11,403 nucleotides of DNA from an uncultured Phycisphaerae bacterium (GTDB lineage: Bacteria > Planctomycetota > Phycisphaerae > Phycisphaerales > SM1A02), in NCBI GenBank assembly GCA_937899935.1, contig CALCOW010000436.1, positions 1-11,403 on the forward strand, given 5' to 3'. The notes under the pieces were generated by a model. The model did not search any database, had not been told where the DNA came from, and was given only the letters and a program-made list of their open reading frames with translations. Shown in pieces: positions 1 through 6,811 of this stretch. The position numbers and the translations under genes are program-made. Every line of letters begins with the position of its first letter. The stretch's first letter is position 1.

Positions 1-188
1 TGATGAAGCTGCTCACCACCCGCTCGACCATCGCGCCCGACACACACTAGCGGGACGCCATCAGTTGAATCTTGTAGATGACCTCCATACGCCGCAGCAA
101 ATGCTGCAGCAACCTGAGGTGTCATGGTCTTCCCAACGATACCTCGCGCCCCAGATACCGAAAGCATTAGTGGTGCTTGATCACTCAT
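1..188 (-). CDS. Alpha-D-phosphohexomutase (phosphoglucomutase / phosphomannomutase / GlmM family), N-terminal fragment
   Basis: Reading leftward from the ATG at 188-186 gives 62 codons with no stop, running off the left edge. The protein begins MSDQAPLMLSVSGARGIVGK and later reads VCVGRDGRAGGEQ. The SGxRGxVG segment (about residues 12-19) and the VGRDGR segment are hallmarks of domain I of alpha-D-phosphohexomutases. These enzymes move a phosphate between C1 and C6 of a hexose or hexosamine in the cytoplasm, feeding glycogen, cell-wall or polysaccharide synthesis. The catalytic phosphoserine loop, the metal-binding loop and the sugar-specificity loop all lie beyond the window, so phosphoglucomutase, phosphomannomutase and phosphoglucosamine mutase cannot be told apart. 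No clear Shine-Dalgarno site precedes the ATG; the start is chosen because the family motif begins about ten residues in, as usual. It is divergent from the QueD-like gene, with 88 bp between them. Confidence 0.85.
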   Translation of the reverse strand, partial: MSDQAPLMLSVSGARGIVGKTMTPQVAAAFAAAYGGHLQDSTDGVPLVCVGRDGRAGGEQLH

Positions 189-276
189 ATGAAAGAGCAG
201 GATACCGCGCCGAGGCTCCGAACCAGAAATAGCACCAGAAGCTTGGGCTTGAGATCGGTATACTCACCAACTATTC
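189..276. promoter_or_regulatory. Divergent intergenic region with a possible -10 box for the QueD-like gene
   Basis: This 88-bp gap separates two divergent start codons and should contain both promoters. On the plus strand TATACT at 259-264 matches a sigma-70-type -10 hexamer at five of six positions and lies 12 bp before the ATG at 277, which would give a very short leader. No convincing -35 hexamer stands 16-18 bp upstream, and neither gene has a Shine-Dalgarno site here. The promoter call is weak and rests on the hexamer and its position only. Confidence 0.25.
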
Positions 277-645
277 ATGTACGAACTGACCATCCATCTC
301 AGCTTTCTCGCCACTCATGCCGTCACCATCCAAGGCGTCGATGAAGAGCCGCATGAGCACGATTGGCAACTGGTGGTCCATGTGGCGGCTGATCGACTAG
401 ATCAAGATGGCGTCGTCTGTGACTTTCACGAACTTGAGCAAGCGGTCAAAACAGCAATCGCGCCCATCGAGGGGGCAGATCTCAATACTTCTCCGTTGTT
501 CCAGGGCATCAGCCCCACCGCAGAAAATGTCGTTACGTTGATAAGCCAGCGCATGGCTCCACTGCTACCTGAACGAGCCACCTTGCGCAAAGTTAGTCTT
601 ACAGAAGCGCCGGGCTGTATTGCCTCGATCCTCTTTGACGATTAA
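277..645 (+). CDS. QueD / 6-pyruvoyl-tetrahydropterin synthase family protein with atypical active site
   Basis: This 122-residue protein has the full length and layout of the tunnelling-fold PTPS/QueD family. The classical members convert 7,8-dihydroneopterin triphosphate to 6-carboxy-tetrahydropterin (queuosine route) or 6-pyruvoyl-tetrahydropterin. Visible signatures are FLATHA (H14) and EEPHEHDW (H26, H28), which together supply the three zinc-binding histidines; LDQDGVVCDFHEL (41-53), the usual LD..G.V.DF..L stretch; DLN at 68-70; SPTAENV (79-85), the usual pterin-pocket strand; and LTEAPGC (108-114), whose E110 corresponds to the pterin-anchoring Glu. Oddities: the position of the catalytic Cys (four residues before the first His of HxH) holds D22, followed by E23-E24. 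The Asp-His pair of the common LDHxxLN motif reads Glu65-Gly66. HGH is HEH. Family membership is firm. Classical QueD catalysis is doubtful, so no symbol is given. It runs convergently toward the pilus operon. Confidence 0.85.
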   Translation: MYELTIHLSFLATHAVTIQGVDEEPHEHDWQLVVHVAADRLDQDGVVCDFHELEQAVKTAIAPIEGADLNTSPLFQGISPTAENVVTLISQRMAPLLPERATLRKVSLTEAPGCIASILFDD

Positions 646-676
646 GCCGAGAGCTTCAAATACATTGAAAGTCGAA

Positions 677-1276
677 TTAATAAGCCAGTGATCGCGGCAT
701 TGAGGAAGCGATCAAATGCAACGTCTGTTCTGAATCTCCATCAAGAACGACGCTCATGTTGTCATCAGGAACAATAAGAAAGTCAATGGTCGCGCGATAC
801 AACTGCCTACCACTGGCAAATTCAAGTGTAAAAGGCGCGACTGTTTCACCGGTATCCGGATCCGTTTGAGCAATCACACCTTCCATAAGAAGATGTTCAT
901 CACCATCGACAATCACATAAAGTGCTTCGGCGGATGATTGCCACTCTATTGTTATTTGTTGCCCGGCTGGCGTAACGATATCAATGTAATCACTCTTTAG
1001 TGTCGTTGGCGAAGGCACCAAAGGAAGTGGACCAAATCCTTGTCCGGTACGGATCATGGCTTGAATACGATCGACTGTGAGCCGCCCAATCGCATGAGTT
1101 GAAGCTGTTTCAGTTGTGGTCTGATACGCCGTAAAGGAAGCATCGAGTGCGGTCATTGTGGCGACCATCAACGCGGCCGTAATGGCCAGCGCGATAAGTA
1201 ATTCAACAAGACTAAAACCACGGCGCACAACACGTCGTGCTCGCTTGGCTAATTTGTTATCGATACGGCCAATCAC
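677..1276 (-). CDS. PilW/GspJ-like minor pilin (prepilin with N-terminal methylation motif)
   Basis: This 199-residue protein carries a class III prepilin leader. Basic residues are followed by RRG|FSLVELLIALAITAAL; a PilD-type peptidase would cut after G20, leaving F21 as the methylated N-terminus and E25 as the conserved Glu+5. The hydrophobic helix spans about 21-45, followed by a polar periplasmic domain rich in beta-strand-like sequence. The length and the end-of-operon position fit a PilW or GspJ-type minor pseudopilin, but sequence alone does not fix the subtype. The start is GTG at 1276-1274, supported by a near-ideal Shine-Dalgarno AAGGAGG (1289-1283) with a 6-nt spacer. It overlaps the upstream gene's ATG-TGA end by 4 nt, which suggests translational coupling. 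It is the last gene of the operon and ends 31 bp from the convergent QueD-like gene. Confidence 0.85.
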   Translation of the reverse strand: MIGRIDNKLAKRARRVVRRGFSLVELLIALAITAALMVATMTALDASFTAYQTTTETASTHAIGRLTVDRIQAMIRTGQGFGPLPLVPSPTTLKSDYIDIVTPAGQQITIEWQSSAEALYVIVDGDEHLLMEGVIAQTDPDTGETVAPFTLEFASGRQLYRATIDFLIVPDDNMSVVLDGDSEQTLHLIASSMPRSLAY

Positions 1277-3693
1277 ATCGAACCTCCTTCAACATAGGTC
1301 AGGGGTACAGGACTGCAACTGATTGGCCATGGAATACCGTCTGGCAAGATGGCATCTGGATCGTAACGTATGGTAATGGCGCCATAGCCCTCAGGCTCAC
1401 TTCCCGGGTTCGAGCCCTCGCCATCACCTTCCGTTGACCCAAAGTAGCCAATGGTTGTGTTGAAAGAGTCGGTCAACCCGCCATAACTCAATGGACCCGA
1501 ATCTGATTCAGGACGGAATGTCATGAGCATGGTACCGAAGACATCTGCGGTACCGCGAACATCCATAATTCCAGTCACGATCGTGCCCTTCAGTTTAACC
1601 TTGGTGAGAACATCATTTGAAAAGTTCCCAACATCCGAAGACCATCCAGGAAGCAACATAGAGCTCTTTGAGAGCTCTGCTAAATCTGCTTCACCAATAC
1701 CGGTTAAGATTGCTTGTAGTTCAGCAGCATCAGATTGCTCCAGCAGATCAGTATCTTCAGGATCAATATAAAAACGTGTGTTGCCAGTGAACTGAAGCTT
1801 GTTGCGCCAATGGGTGTACTGCGTGGGCTGATGTCCTGCGACAGAACCAAGAAACGTACAACTATGGAAGCGAATATTGTTGGAATATGGTTTGGTGTCG
1901 TCTATTTCATCATCATCACCAAGCGATGCAAACAGGCCAGGAAAACGTAACACGTAGCCACCTGGGCCGGGTTCGCGAGCACCGACATAATTCCAGTTTT
2001 GATCTTCACAATCCTCAGTTGTTTCAATGAACGTTACACCTATAAAGGTGCAATCCTCAAAGAGTCCATTGTTCCCCATCGGAATACGCACATTCGTAAA
2101 AGTCATATTGCGATAGATAGGGCGCTGATAGTGATCGTAAGCATTTGGCGAGCCAAGTGGGACTGATTCCCATTGACCATTTTCAGCCGGGATATATGCG
2201 GCCCCGTCAGTGTTATTAAGATTCTGTTGAACTTGACCACTTGTGAGATCACCAAAACTAGCGCCAGTTTGTGACTCAGAATCAAACCACGTTTGGCTAC
2301 CACTAAACATCGCGGTGGTAATTTCACGCAGTTCTTCATCACTGACATTGAAGCTCGCTGGTGCTTGTTCTAGTTCTGTTCGAATCGGACCCTGAACGAC
2401 CGTGGTGTAGCTTTCACCATGCGCTTCTTCCCATGTCGACTCACCGACTGAAAAGACAAGCCGTCCACGCACCTTTGAGTACATGTCATTAACATCAAGA
2501 ACGCCATCAAGATAACCAAGGCTTGTGTCATAGCCGCTGATGACACCATCGCCATCACGATCAGGAATGGCTTGATCGATCAGCTCAGCGAGCTGCAGGT
2601 CGTCTTCAAACTCCTCACTCAAACCACCGTAACCGGCGTCAAATGCAAGACCAGAGTCATAGACCACTTTTTGGTCATTGTTGAAATCGTAATGAGCCAT
2701 AAAGAGATCAAAGTCATCGACGTACTCATCACCGTCGTAGTCTTGAAGATCTGGATTGCCAGTCAAACCTTGACTTTCTAACGGATGATTTGGGCGAAGG
2801 CGATTGTCTCCATCGACATCATGATCGGCGATCTCACTGTAGAGCACATCTAACTTAGCATCCAAAGTACCTGTATCAAGGAAGTAAAAATCACTACGCA
2901 GTACAAGTGGATCACCGTTTTCACTATCTAATTCGCCAGACACGATTCCATAGCGAGAACCCAAAGGCCCCTCGATACGAACATTTTTACCGATCATGAT
3001 TCTATTTGGACTCAACACCGCGTATTCGATCTTCTTTGTCATTTCGAGATCGATCTGGAGCGTTCTCGTAATACCTTGATCTGTCCCTACGCTTGTCACG
3101 CGGATGTATCTTCCATCTGCCAACAACTCATATTTCAACTGAAAATATGGATAGGTTGCGTCTGACCGAATTGGGATCAGCTGTGAATACACAGCGCCAA
3201 GCGCCTCATCAATAGCCGGCAATGCGTCATCACCTGGCTCAATACCTGGCGGAAGGACGTGGCCATCGACCTGCTGATGAACATCATAGAGTGCATGAAT
3301 CAAACCACTTCCACTTGGAAAAGGAAGGTCATAGTCAGCCGGATCACTGACAACAACATTCCCGTCATCACCATCCCAGGTTCCAAGCCAGAGTCGCTCC
3401 CCGAAGACGGCATCAACAACCCCACGCTCTACAACAAAGCGACGGCTTTCAGAAGCAAGTCTACTGGTTGCAAAGGCGAGCCCGGTTTCCGCTGCACTCA
3501 TTGCTCGCGAGACTTTCAGCCCCGCATCGGCTGTCTTCATATTGGTTTGTGCCACAACAGCCATGGCCGCTGCTAATGATCCAAACATCACCATAAACAT
3601 CATGGCAAGGACTGAAGACACACCACGTCGATCAGCCCCGTGCTGTCGATCACGTTGCTTACTTAAGGTGTTGTTGTTTTGTGCTCTTTGCAT
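1273..3693 (-). CDS. Very large PilX/GspK-like minor pilin with calcium-binding (dockerin / TSP3-like) loops
   Basis: From the ATG at 3693 this is an 806-residue protein, several times longer than ordinary PilX (about 200 residues) or GspK (about 300). It starts with a basic stretch and RRGVSSVLAMMFMVMFG (22-38), then a hydrophobic helix to about residue 50. Cleavage after G24 is possible, but position +5 is Leu29, not Glu, as in GspK. AAETGLAFA downstream of the helix fits the PilX N-terminal pattern. Acidic calcium-type loops follow: DHDVDGDN (290-297), DYDGDEYVDDFD (318-329), DFNNDQKVVYD (336-346) and DRDGDGVISGYD (378-389). Residues about 530-615 read like short beta-helix coils (FTNV, FEDCTF, FHSCTF). 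The ATG at 3693 has GGAG eight bases upstream and lies 40 bp after the previous stop. A longer GTG start at 3759 would overlap the previous gene and has no such support. It probably sits at a pilus or pseudopilus tip; that role is inferred. Confidence 0.8.
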   Translation of the reverse strand: MQRAQNNNTLSKQRDRQHGADRRGVSSVLAMMFMVMFGSLAAAMAVVAQTNMKTADAGLKVSRAMSAAETGLAFATSRLASESRRFVVERGVVDAVFGERLWLGTWDGDDGNVVVSDPADYDLPFPSGSGLIHALYDVHQQVDGHVLPPGIEPGDDALPAIDEALGAVYSQLIPIRSDATYPYFQLKYELLADGRYIRVTSVGTDQGITRTLQIDLEMTKKIEYAVLSPNRIMIGKNVRIEGPLGSRYGIVSGELDSENGDPLVLRSDFYFLDTGTLDAKLDVLYSEIADHDVDGDNRLRPNHPLESQGLTGNPDLQDYDGDEYVDDFDLFMAHYDFNNDQKVVYDSGLAFDAGYGGLSEEFEDDLQLAELIDQAIPDRDGDGVISGYDTSLGYLDGVLDVNDMYSKVRGRLVFSVGESTWEEAHGESYTTVVQGPIRTELEQAPASFNVSDEELREITTAMFSGSQTWFDSESQTGASFGDLTSGQVQQNLNNTDGAAYIPAENGQWESVPLGSPNAYDHYQRPIYRNMTFTNVRIPMGNNGLFEDCTFIGVTFIETTEDCEDQNWNYVGAREPGPGGYVLRFPGLFASLGDDDEIDDTKPYSNNIRFHSCTFLGSVAGHQPTQYTHWRNKLQFTGNTRFYIDPEDTDLLEQSDAAELQAILTGIGEADLAELSKSSMLLPGWSSDVGNFSNDVLTKVKLKGTIVTGIMDVRGTADVFGTMLMTFRPESDSGPLSYGGLTDSFNTTIGYFGSTEGDGEGSNPGSEPEGYGAITIRYDPDAILPDGIPWPISCSPVPLTYVEGGSM

Positions 3694-3733
3694 ACGATTC
3701 GCTCCAGGGCTTGCCTGTGCGTTGATAAATTCA

Positions 3734-4309
3734 TCACTTTGGCGAGATCCAACCAACACGTGTCACTTCTTCGGCTTCGCTACTTTCATTCTTTTGAAAA
3801 GAGATGATCACTTCCACCGAAACCACTTCACTGCTGCCATCGATGACTGGTGCGGTAATGTCATAGGCATCAACATTGACAACCCGTATCGTTTGTGACC
3901 AGCCTTCCATGTTTGGAATGATCTCTCGTTGCGCATTAATTGGACCATTGTCAAGGGAAGCACCAAAAACCATTCCCTGCCCATTGCCATCGAAATCATC
4001 CAGGTCGTCATAGTCATCAACCCAGAGTTCGTTTGACTCTGGACCCCACTCAGCTGTTCCGGTAACGGGATCATGACTCGGGAGATTCAATGTCATTTCA
4101 CGAATTTCATTACCAAGTCGAGCGGCAATAGACGCGTGACTCGACCATGCATTCTGTTTATGAAAAGCCTGTTGAGCTGCAACAATAGACAACACACCTA
4201 CACCCACAATGACGGTAGCCAGTGCTGTTTCAATTAATGTGAAGCCACGACGTCTCACGTGAGATCTACGTCGCATGCCTCCATTATTATTGTTGCGTTC
4301 TAAACACAT
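3734..4309 (-). CDS. PilV/MshD/GspI-like minor pilin
   Basis: This 191-residue prepilin begins with a basic leader ending RRRG|FTLIETALATVIVGVGVL. PilD-type cleavage would follow G22, giving F23 as the N-terminal residue and E27 as Glu+5. The hydrophobic helix runs about 23-45. The periplasmic part holds DDYDDLDDFDGNGQG, an Asp-rich stretch resembling the DDVDDY/FxG segment seen in MshD/PilV-type minor pilins, possibly a metal site. The ATG at 4309 is preceded by AAGGA (minus strand CCAAGGATTCG), a good Shine-Dalgarno. It begins 32 bp after the PilC/GspF stop and is followed after 40 bp by the large PilX/GspK-like gene. The trio PilV-, PilX- and PilW-like in this order matches the usual minor pilin set (GspI/K/J in type II secretion), which are thought to start and cap the fibre in the inner membrane. 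Confidence 0.85.
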   Translation of the reverse strand: MCLERNNNNGGMRRRSHVRRRGFTLIETALATVIVGVGVLSIVAAQQAFHKQNAWSSHASIAARLGNEIREMTLNLPSHDPVTGTAEWGPESNELWVDDYDDLDDFDGNGQGMVFGASLDNGPINAQREIIPNMEGWSQTIRVVNVDAYDITAPVIDGSSEVVSVEVIISFQKNESSEAEEVTRVGWISPK

Positions 4310-4341
4310 CGAATCCTTGGCTCCTAAGCCAGTAACACTTA

Positions 4342-5571
4342 CTACCCCGAAACCACTGAACTCATCTTGAAGATTGGCAGGATAATTGCCATGGCGATGA
4401 AGCCAACAATTCCACCCATAAGAATGATCATGATGGGTTCAATCATGCTGGTAACAGACTTAATCGCGTCGCGCAGCACTTTCGAGTAGTACTCAGAAAT
4501 TTCTTGTAGAACCTCACCCAAACGGCCAGACTCTTCACCCGCAGCAACCATCTGTACCACTGATTTTGGGAGCAGTGTTGATTTACTCAGTTGCGAGTTG
4601 ATCTTTTTGCCTTGCCGGACGGCTGAATAGACATTGCGCCACATACGCTTGAAAAGCACGTTTCCAGAAATGTCACCAGTGATTAGCAGCGTGTCTAACA
4701 TCGGCACGCCCGCATTGAGCAACTCTCCCATCGTGTTCAAAGAACGACTGACGTAGAGCGCTCTAAACATACGTCGGAAGAGTGGCACAGCAAGCTTGCC
4801 ACGATCGATCCAGAAACGACCTACTTCAGTTTTGGAAAAGAAGATAAATCCAACAAGGGCACCAATACCACCAATGGCTAAGGTCCACCAATAATTGACC
4901 ATCCACTCTGATAGACCCATGAGAAACTGCGTTGGCCACGGCATGATGTCTTCTTTGCCTTCGAAGACGCCGGCAAATCTCGGCAGCACAAACGTGAGCA
5001 AGAAGATGGTGACAAAGGTCGCCATGCCAGCAATCACACCTGGATAAATACTGGCGCCAATGACCATCTTGCGCGTTTCGAGCTGCTGAGTAAGAAAGCC
5101 AGCAATGCGATCGAGCATCTTGGAAAAGGCACCTGACATCTCCGAAGCTTTCACCATATTGACATACAGTGGATTGAAGAGCTTGGGATGAGCGGTAATT
5201 GCTTCAGAAAACTGCTTGCCCGATTCAATCTCCTGTTTTATCTGGAGAAGAATACGTTTGAACTTTGGATTGGAAACCTGTTCGGAAATCCCATCAAGAG
5301 CCAATCGCAAACTAATGCCTGCTCGAATCATGACTGCAAGCTGCGTTGTAAAATCCAGAACATCGCGTTGGGTTGGACCGGATGAATAGTTGAGTAGTCG
5401 TTTGAGCGACTCACCTACCTGCACGCCAGCGGTCTGAATTGGTACCAACTGGAGCACATGATGCCCTTGGCTACGCAAAATCATAGCTGCTGCAGCGGCA
5501 CTCTCAGCGTTGAGAACGCCGGCTTGCATCTGACCAGAGCTATGTCGTGCTTGATAGCGATACTGAGGCAT
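4342..5571 (-). CDS. pilC: Type IV pilus / type II secretion inner-membrane platform protein (PilC/GspF)
   Basis: The 409-residue product has the normal length and double-domain plan of PilC/GspF, the polytopic platform that couples the cytoplasmic ATPases to pilin insertion or extraction. It opens with MPQYRYQARHSSGQMQAG, typical of the family N-terminus. The first T2SSF domain spans about 72-195 and contains NPLYVNMVKASEMSGAF (133-149). The second spans about 275-400 and contains VQMVAAGEESGRLGEVL (339-355). Membrane segments are apparent near 171-197, 225-246 and 376-402. The ATG at 5571 lies 19 bp after the pilT stop, with GAGGAA about ten bases upstream. Adjacency to pilT favours the type IV pilus name PilC over GspF, but the two are homologous and the symbol is given on context. 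Confidence 0.93.
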   Translation of the reverse strand: MPQYRYQARHSSGQMQAGVLNAESAAAAAMILRSQGHHVLQLVPIQTAGVQVGESLKRLLNYSSGPTQRDVLDFTTQLAVMIRAGISLRLALDGISEQVSNPKFKRILLQIKQEIESGKQFSEAITAHPKLFNPLYVNMVKASEMSGAFSKMLDRIAGFLTQQLETRKMVIGASIYPGVIAGMATFVTIFLLTFVLPRFAGVFEGKEDIMPWPTQFLMGLSEWMVNYWWTLAIGGIGALVGFIFFSKTEVGRFWIDRGKLAVPLFRRMFRALYVSRSLNTMGELLNAGVPMLDTLLITGDISGNVLFKRMWRNVYSAVRQGKKINSQLSKSTLLPKSVVQMVAAGEESGRLGEVLQEISEYYSKVLRDAIKSVTSMIEPIMIILMGGIVGFIAMAIILPIFKMSSVVSG

Positions 5572-5590
5572 GATCCACGGTTCCTCGGCG

Positions 5591-6646
5591 TTATGCCGCT
5601 AATTGGCGTTCGAGTTTGTCGGGGAATGCGGCCTGAGCGATGGCATCCTCGCGACTGATAAGTCCATTGAAGTAGAGTTCTGCAATCGAGTTATCCAAGC
5701 TCACCATTCCAATCTGGCGGTTGGTATCGATAACGTTTGGAATTTCAAATGTACGTGCCTCACGAATGATGTTTCGCACGGCTGGAGTGCACAGCAGCAC
5801 TTCCACAGCAGGCACCATACCGGGCTGGTCAATGCGACTAAACAGTGACTGAGAGACGACTGCTTGAAGTGTATTTGCAAGCATCGAACGAATCTGATTC
5901 TGCTGACCACCCGGATACATATCAATGACACGCTCAACGGTCTGCGAAGCATTCACCGTATGCAATGTTGAGAGAACTAGATGGCCGGTCTCTGCAGCGC
6001 TAATCGCAAGTGCAGTTGTTTCTAAGTCACGCATTTCGCCAACCAGAATGATGTCTGGATCTTGGCGTAAAGCATGCTTGAGGCCTGAAGAAAAACTCGG
6101 CATGTCATGACCAAGTTCACGCTGCTCAATAAGGCACTTGTCGGATACAAAGCTGTACTCGACTGGATCCTCAAGTGTTATGATATGTTTTCTGTAGCGC
6201 TCATTCATCGACTGAATCATCGATGCAAGCGTTGTTGACTTACCTGAGCCCGTATCACCGGTGACGAGAACCAAACCACGTGGGAGATACGTCAAGCGAC
6301 TAATGACTTCTGGTAAATTCAGATCTCGCATCGGAGGTACCGATGTCTTGATCGCACGCATCGCCAAGCCAATTTGGCCACGCTGCATATGAACATTGAC
6401 ACGGAAACGAGCAAGATCAGGCACTTCATAAGAGAAGTCGACATCCATCAATGACCGCAGCGCTTCACGTTGCCCTTCTGAAGTCATCTGCCCAAGGAAT
6501 TCCTCGAGAATTTCCATGCTCAGAAGTGGATAGTCCATCGGTGTCATCACGGTGTTGACGCGCATCATGGGTGGATGCTCGGCAATCAGGTGAATGTCCG
6601 ATGCTTGGGCCTCGATCGCGACAGTGAGAATTTCAGACAGGCGCAT
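5591..6646 (-). CDS. pilT: Type IV pilus retraction ATPase PilT
   Basis: This 351-residue secretion ATPase has the length of PilT, a cytoplasmic hexameric motor that hydrolyses ATP to depolymerise the pilus and drive twitching, adhesion control or DNA uptake. An N-terminal domain starts MRLSEILTVAIEAQASDIHL. The Walker A is GDTGSGKST (130-138), the Asp box IITLEDPVEY (155-164), the Walker B region PDIILVGEMRD (197-207) and the His box TGHLVLSTLHT (220-230). AVRNIIREAR (289-298) closely matches the AIRNLIRE motif that marks PilT and is needed for retraction in studied homologues; this separates it from PilB/GspE, which are also longer and carry a zinc tetracysteine motif not seen here. The ATG at 6646 is the first gene of the minus-strand pilus operon; only a poor GGGG Shine-Dalgarno precedes it. 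Confidence 0.95.
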   Translation of the reverse strand: MRLSEILTVAIEAQASDIHLIAEHPPMMRVNTVMTPMDYPLLSMEILEEFLGQMTSEGQREALRSLMDVDFSYEVPDLARFRVNVHMQRGQIGLAMRAIKTSVPPMRDLNLPEVISRLTYLPRGLVLVTGDTGSGKSTTLASMIQSMNERYRKHIITLEDPVEYSFVSDKCLIEQRELGHDMPSFSSGLKHALRQDPDIILVGEMRDLETTALAISAAETGHLVLSTLHTVNASQTVERVIDMYPGGQQNQIRSMLANTLQAVVSQSLFSRIDQPGMVPAVEVLLCTPAVRNIIREARTFEIPNVIDTNRQIGMVSLDNSIAELYFNGLISREDAIAQAAFPDKLERQLAA

Positions 6647-6807
6647 AAAAATACCCCGTTGCTACGCGGACAAACCGCCCGCGAGTCACAGGTTTATCGG
6701 CGCGAATCTGGGCTAGATGAAGGGATGCCTCAAGTGATTGTGCTCCTGTTCGCACAAGACACTGGCAAGTTCGGGTTATACCGATTATTCAGGCTGGTCC
6801 GGACCGA
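6647..6807 (-). promoter_or_regulatory. Leader of the pilus operon with inverted repeats
   Basis: This 161-bp interval lies between the putative lipoprotein gene and pilT and is the likely site of a pilus-operon promoter. It contains a perfect inverted repeat TTGTGC-N8-GCACAA (6738-6757), about 92 to 111 bp upstream of the pilT ATG. It also contains a GC-rich hairpin, CGCGG (6665-6669) and CCGCG (6679-6683) with a 9-nt loop, close to the start codon. The first could be an operator. The second could influence translation or end upstream transcription, though it has no T-run. I found no convincing -35/-10 pair on the minus strand. Confidence 0.3.
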
Positions 6808-6811
6808 TTAT
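6780..6811. repeat. 9-bp direct repeat flanking a GGTCCGGACC palindrome
   Basis: ACCGATTAT occurs at 6780-6788 and again at 6803-6811, 23 bp apart (about two helical turns). A perfect 10-bp palindrome GGTCCGGACC sits at 6796-6805 and overlaps the second copy. The element covers the stop codon (TAA, 6810-6808) of the lipoprotein-like gene and the start of the interval before pilT. It could be a protein-binding site or chance; no transposase or other mobile signature is near. Confidence 0.35.

Noticed and set aside
186..210. TATCCT on the minus strand just upstream of the mutase ATG as a -10 box
   Set aside because: It is a weak hexamer match with no -35 partner, and could easily be chance.
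655..669. Possible terminator hairpin (TTCAA/TTGAA) between the convergent QueD-like and PilW-like genes
   Set aside because: The stem is only five A/T-rich pairs with no T-run, too weak to call.
3694..3759. GTG start at 3759 giving an 828-residue form of the large pilin
   Set aside because: It overlaps the previous gene by 26 bp and lacks a Shine-Dalgarno. The ATG at 3693 has GGAG at good spacing and puts the basic leader close to the hydrophobic helix.
4342..6646. Type II secretion (GspE/GspF) rather than type IV pilus assignment
   Set aside because: The ATPase has PilT length and the AVRNIIRE motif and no tetracysteine segment, so it is a retraction ATPase; the pilus reading is preferred.
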